The translations under genes and the position numbers were made by a program. A DNA stretch of 8,437 bases from Thioalkalivibrio sp. (GTDB lineage: Bacteria; Pseudomonadota; Gammaproteobacteria; Ectothiorhodospirales; Ectothiorhodospiraceae). The DNA is taken from positions 1 through 8,437 of the forward strand of contig SLHN01000314.1 of assembly GCA_007136145.1 (NCBI GenBank), read 5' to 3'. Position 1 is the stretch's first letter, and each line of letters opens with the position of its first letter. The notes under the pieces are model-generated. The model searched no databases, was not told where the DNA came from, and saw only the letters and a list, made by a program, of their open reading frames with translations. Positions 5,180-8,437 of the stretch are shown piece by piece.

Positions 5180-7301
5180 AATCCACCCATGTCTTCAGGC
5201 AATCGAGAAGCGCCCGTCGTTGATCCTCGTTTGCAAGGGTGCCGGAAACAGCCAGTGTTTTCAGACGATTCCCCCAAAGCCGCCGCTCAGCCACCAGCCA
5301 CGGCAGCGGATTCGCAGTCCCCGCCAGCAATGGCCCGCGCAGCAGGGCCACGAGACGCTCGAAAGCGTCGCGACGAACCATTGGTTCTTTGTTTCGAGGG
5401 GTTTTCTCGAGCTCTGCGAGCAGATCACCCAGGGCCGACACGTCGATCCAGACGAGCGATTCATCGATACTCAGGCACCCGTTCCGCCACACCACCGCCT
5501 CCCGTCGACCAAGCAAATCCCGCAGACGATGGATGGTCACCTTGAGATTACGCGCGGAGGTATCACCATCGGCGTCAGGCCAAAGCCGATCCCCGAGCGC
5601 ACTGGCCTCGATGGGCCGACGTCCCGCTGCGACCCATACCGCAAGCAATTCCAACGGTTTTCGGCGCCGAATGAAGCCGGACCCATTTCCCGCGGATCGC
5701 CCGGAACTCTCGATCTGAACATTTGGCACGCCGAGCAGGCAGACGCTGACCACAGGCTGCAACCGCGCGACCGGCGGCAACCGGTGCGTCTCGAGGAGTC
5801 GGCTCGGCCACGTGGCCGCGTGCCCTGACGCAAAGGGTTGCAACAACGCCACGACTTCCCCAATACGCGTTCGCGGCATCCATGGCAGCATCACCAGACC
5901 CTGCCCCTCGAGCACTGCCAGCGCCCTTGATGCAAACGCCTCATCGATCGAGATACGCTCCACCGCATGCTGATGCAGCTTGACGGTGACCCCCAGCGCG
6001 TCGAACCATGGACTTTGTGCTCGATCCAGTTCGGCAAACAGTTGATCTCGATAGCGCTCTTGCAGTCGCACGCGACCCAGTTCCTGCGCAGCGATCACGA
6101 TAATGACAAGGTTGTACAGGCACCCCACGGGCGAACCAGCACGTTCGGCAAGTCGATACCCTCGGCGAGCGCTGCGATATGCAGCCACGGACCGACATTG
6201 GGCGATCCATACGCAGGCCTCAACGAAGCTTGCGTAGGCACGATCGAGTGAACCCGACAAACTCGTCGCGGCCTGCATCGATTCGGCCGCCGCACGGGCA
6301 GCCGGACCATCGCCAATTGCAGACGCGATCAGCGCCTGTGGTGCCCTGAGCAGGGGCTCCCACAGCACGAAACCGCTCTCTCGACCCAGCGCTATGCCGT
6401 GCTCGATCCCGTGGATGGTCGCGCTGGTATCCGGATCGCACAGGCCCTCGACGGCAACGAGGACCTGCATGCCGATACGCGATGGAACATCGATCTCGAC
6501 CGCCTGTATCTCGAGCACCTGTCTGGCTTGATGCGCAATTCGACTCCGCGCCGAGCGACGACCGGTCCACAGGCAATAGAAGTAAGCTGCGAACAACAGC
6601 ATCGAGTCGGGCCGCCCGCCGCGCGCCTGCTCGATGGCACGTTCGATCGAGGCGAACCAGGCCGGCAGTGCGGGGTGATTCAAGTCGCGGTAGTAGTGGC
6701 ACGAGAACGCAGCAAGCACAGCGCGCGGCGACAGGGCCAGTTCGTCGGCGAGGCTGTTTTCATCGAGGCGTAGCAGCCATCGGTCAGCGAGGCGAAAGTC
6801 GTTCCACCAGACCAGGAGGGACTCCAGCGCCGTCGCGACAATCACCAGGCGAATCGACGCTGGCCACGCGATGTTATCCATCCAAAGGGCTTCGAGCGAG
6901 TCCAGGCGCTGCGCCGGAGCGGGGGCAAGCGCGCACCATGTCAGCCAGAACCGAATCTCGACGTTCGTGCCTGCCTGCGAGGCCAGCTTGCCGAGCGCAT
7001 CCAGCGCAAACTCCGGCGGGGGCTGCCCCGCCTGCCATGCCGCCATCATCGATGACGCAACTTCTTCCGGAAACGTCCGATCCGCCGCGATCTCGCCCCC
7101 GTCGGATACTTCGATCGGCGAGGAATCGTTCAACGAACGTGCTACGACACTTCGGTCGACGCCATCGGATTGCTTATGCCGAAACGGCGCGTCGTTGGCC
7201 AATCTCCGGTGCTTGGGGCCTTCTCCCTTGACATAAAGATGGCTCCTCGGCAGCGCAACCTCGAATCCGCCAAGGCTATCAGTCACGTCGAAGCCCCGCA
7301 A
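5178..7301 (-). CDS. Transcriptional regulator with helical-repeat body and C-terminal SARP/OmpR-type winged helix
   Basis: The frame encodes up to 707 residues. Residues 76-510 are Ala/Leu/Arg-rich helices resembling TPR-like repeats (for example RAYASFVEACVWIAQCRSVA). A beta-strand segment near 515 (VVSVCLLGVPNVQI) opens a winged-helix domain of the Trans_reg_C/SARP type. Its diagnostic stretch is LWPDADGDTSARN-LKVTIHRLRDLLG (573-598), followed by a wing ending in SLVWIDV. After that a BTAD-like bundle begins (RGPLLAGTANPLPWLV) but stops after about 85 residues, shorter than typical BTAD domains. There is no Walker A/B NTPase, unlike MalT- or AfsR-type relatives. It is probably a cytoplasmic DNA-binding protein; targets and ligand are unknown. 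The start is uncertain: TTG at 7301 follows directly on an in-frame TGA, the first ATG pair is at 7049/7046 (inside the helices), and an in-frame ATG with SD lies upstream of the TGA. Confidence 0.8.
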   Translation of the reverse strand: MRGFDVTDSLGGFEVALPRSHLYVKGEGPKHRRLANDAPFRHKQSDGVDRSVVARSLNDSSPIEVSDGGEIAADRTFPEEVASSMMAAWQAGQPPPEFALDALGKLASQAGTNVEIRFWLTWCALAPAPAQRLDSLEALWMDNIAWPASIRLVIVATALESLLVWWNDFRLADRWLLRLDENSLADELALSPRAVLAAFSCHYYRDLNHPALPAWFASIERAIEQARGGRPDSMLLFAAYFYCLWTGRRSARSRIAHQARQVLEIQAVEIDVPSRIGMQVLVAVEGLCDPDTSATIHGIEHGIALGRESGFVLWEPLLRAPQALIASAIGDGPAARAAAESMQAATSLSGSLDRAYASFVEACVWIAQCRSVAAYRSARRGYRLAERAGSPVGCLYNLVIIVIAAQELGRVRLQERYRDQLFAELDRAQSPWFDALGVTVKLHQHAVERISIDEAFASRALAVLEGQGLVMLPWMPRTRIGEVVALLQPFASGHAATWPSRLLETHRLPPVARLQPVVSVCLLGVPNVQIESSGRSAGNGSGFIRRRKPLELLAVWVAAGRRPIEASALGDRLWPDADGDTSARNLKVTIHRLRDLLGRREAVVWRNGCLSIDESLVWIDVSALGDLLAELEKTPRNKEPMVRRDAFERLVALLRGPLLAGTANPLPWLVAERRLWGNRLKTLAVSGTLANEDQRRALLDCLKTWVD

Positions 7302-7549
7302 TCAGGTGCCGACGCAGGCCATCATCCTCCAAGGCCGGGTTTTCGACCGGCTACCGATAATCATCAGGGCCGCGGACGCCCGGCCAAGAAGGTGTCCACC
7401 GGCACCCAGACGAGGTTGTTGGGGCTCGGATGCCAACCCTGGGGGACCCGGCAGGGAGCCAACACCGCGATGGCCGGCCGCGGACTTTGGTTCGATCCCG
7501 GGCTGAACTCGTGGCCGGACCTCGGACTGATGGGTCCGATCGGCGCGCA
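7302..7549. other. Gap between lipoprotein and regulator genes
   Basis: No gene is supported. On the minus strand, GGAGG (7330-7326) precedes ATG ATG (7325-7320), which open a seven-codon frame closed by TGA (7304-7302) directly before the regulator TTG and in phase with it. The lipoprotein frame also stays open for about 60 codons beyond its own TGA. A short imperfect hairpin, GCCGG-TCGAAAAC-CCGGC on the minus strand, lies just upstream of the GGAGG. No clear promoter was found. Confidence 0.4.
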
Positions 7550-8413
7550 TCAGGGCTCGACGGGCAGCCCGTTGATCGCACCACTCAACAACTCGGTGAC
7601 GACACCCTCGTCGTCCTCTTCCCTCAGCACCACACCCGACCCGACCGCCTGCCAAACCGATCGGGTGGAAGTAAAGGGCTCACCCACTCTCGTGAGCAGC
7701 GTGCTGACCTCTTGATCGTTCCACAGACAGGCCTGGAAGGTCCCTGCCGGCACCGTAACGGATTCGATTCCGACAAACGTGTTGGTGAACTCGACGTCGG
7801 TCTCGAATGGCGGCGGCAATAGCCGACGTTCGTCTTCGTCCAACCCTTCGGCGATGGTCTCGGCCCGCGATACATACCGGCCCTCGACCTCCCCACCCGG
7901 CGGCAGATTGGCCGACCGAACGAAGGCCGTCGGGGTCCTCGTCGTCACCTGAGACACAGTCGTACCCAAGAAATCGCCGGAAACCACAACACCCACGATG
8001 CCCTCGCGAACCCCGTCAAACACCTCGTAAAACACGAAGTTGGTCGAGTCTCCAGCCATGTTGATTTCGGCATTGCGACGCGTTGCCTCCACACCGTTGA
8101 AAGACTCGAAGCCAACGACTCGACTTACCACGTCGCCGTCGATCACCGCGTCGACCGGCCCCGTCCTGCGATAGGCCAACTCGAACAGCGTGCCCGGCGA
8201 GTACAGAACCGGATTCACGCAGGCCGACGAATTCGCCGGCGTACCGACGCCCCCACCGTCACCCGGCACTCCCCCGCCAGGCTCACCACCACCAGGCCCA
8301 CCACCAGGCCCGCCACCGCCCGGGTCACCGCCGCCCGAGCTTCCTGAACCGGAACAGCCGACCACCAGCAACACTGTCAACAGAGCAGCCACCACAGCAA
8401 ACCGAGGGCGCAT
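7550..8413 (-). CDS. Putative lipoprotein with glycine/proline-rich linker, unknown function
   Basis: This is a 287-residue secreted lipoprotein. The N-terminus has Arg2/Arg4, a hydrophobic core and a lipobox ending VVGC, predicting lipidation of Cys20 by the Lgt/LspA pathway. Ser21 at +2 suggests outer-membrane sorting by Lol (inference). Residues 21-58 are a low-complexity linker of PGGG-like repeats. The folded part (about 65-287) alternates short hydrophobic strands and contains SVTVPAGTFQACLW (218-231) near the C-terminus. VPAGTF-x2-C followed by a WxAxGxG-like stretch (here WQAVGSGVV) recurs in beta-rich periplasmic lipoproteins of unknown function. Cys65 and Cys229 are the only cysteines after the lipobox and could form a disulfide. 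ATG at 8413 has GGGAG seven bases upstream. The regulator gene lies 248 bp downstream in the same orientation. I recognise no catalytic motif. Confidence 0.85.
   Translation of the reverse strand: MRPRFAVVAALLTVLLVVGCSGSGSSGGGDPGGGGPGGGPGGGEPGGGVPGDGGGVGTPANSSACVNPVLYSPGTLFELAYRRTGPVDAVIDGDVVSRVVGFESFNGVEATRRNAEINMAGDSTNFVFYEVFDGVREGIVGVVVSGDFLGTTVSQVTTRTPTAFVRSANLPPGGEVEGRYVSRAETIAEGLDEDERRLLPPPFETDVEFTNTFVGIESVTVPAGTFQACLWNDQEVSTLLTRVGEPFTSTRSVWQAVGSGVVLREEDDEGVVTELLSGAINGLPVEP
8268..8340. repeat. Low-complexity 12-bp-type repeats encoding the PGGG linker
   Basis: Imperfect tandem units such as CCACCACCAGGC on the plus strand encode the repeated four-residue PGGG pattern of the lipoprotein linker, with D, E or P as occasional substitutions. 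Such tracts can change unit number by slippage and should vary in length between strains. Confidence 0.7.
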
Positions 8414-8420
8414 GATTTTT

Positions 8421-8425
8421 CTCCC
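8421..8425 (-). promoter_or_regulatory. Ribosome binding site of the lipoprotein gene
   Basis: GGGAG on the minus strand is seven bases from ATG at 8413. The promoter would lie beyond the right edge of the window. Confidence 0.6.
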
Positions 8426-8437
8426 GATGAAAGCCAG

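Noticed and set aside
6482..7231. A 249-codon plus-strand frame opposite the regulator
   Set aside because: It is Arg/Ala/Pro/Ser-rich shadow sequence antisense to the regulator, with no start context or domain.
7170..7715. A 181-codon plus-strand frame crossing the regulator start and the lipoprotein 3' end
   Set aside because: It overlaps two better-supported genes on the other strand, and no protein features were recognised.

Overview
The window is high-GC bacterial DNA with compact genes, good Shine-Dalgarno sequences and strongly G/C-biased third codon positions. A proteobacterium, most likely a gammaproteobacterium, fits best. The reasons are a class I NrdA with two N-terminal ATP-cones as in Pseudomonas, a tandem NrdR-box promoter with an upstream DnaA box, NadC, and GTAG-headed REP palindromes. 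This is inference; no rRNA or other marker gene is present, and I cannot name a genus.

Layout, left to right. (1) 1-1336 (-): the N-terminal 445 codons of nrdA, which runs off the left edge. Its control region (about 1337-1456) is compact, with a -35/-10 promoter, two NrdR boxes 31 bp apart and a perfect DnaA box. (2) 1457-1776: non-coding, partly AT-rich, ending in an inverted pair of REP elements. (3) 1777-2493 (-): a short-chain dehydrogenase/reductase. (4) 2494-2815: non-coding, with a second inverted REP pair. (5) 2816-3721 (-): a GufA-type ZIP metal transporter. (6) 3722-4244: a divergent intergenic region with a fifth, degenerate REP whose end forms a TATAAT hexamer, plus a 44-codon small ORF with a consensus SD and two hairpins. 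(7) 4245-5129 (+): nadC. (8) 5130-5177: a convergent gap spanned by an inverted repeat. (9) 5178-7301 (-): a 707-codon regulator with a helical-repeat body and a C-terminal SARP/OmpR-type winged helix. (10) 7302-7549: non-coding on present evidence. (11) 7550-8413 (-): a glycine-rich lipoprotein of unknown function.

nrdA (dNTP synthesis) and nadC (NAD synthesis) are housekeeping genes. The SDR and ZIP genes are each followed, 32-33 bp after the stop, by one of two identical 33-bp REP copies, so REPs probably sit in their 3' untranslated regions. The lipoprotein and the regulator lie in the same orientation 248 bp apart and could be functionally linked, but nothing in the sequence proves this. 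No tRNA, rRNA, CRISPR array, transposase or phage gene was found.

The points most worth a second look are the paired two-subtype REP family, the uncertain and possibly interrupted 5' end of the regulator together with its truncated BTAD-like tail, the leader of nadC, and a Gln in the ZIP transporter where the second metal site normally has Glu. I saw no clear, wholly new multi-gene system here.
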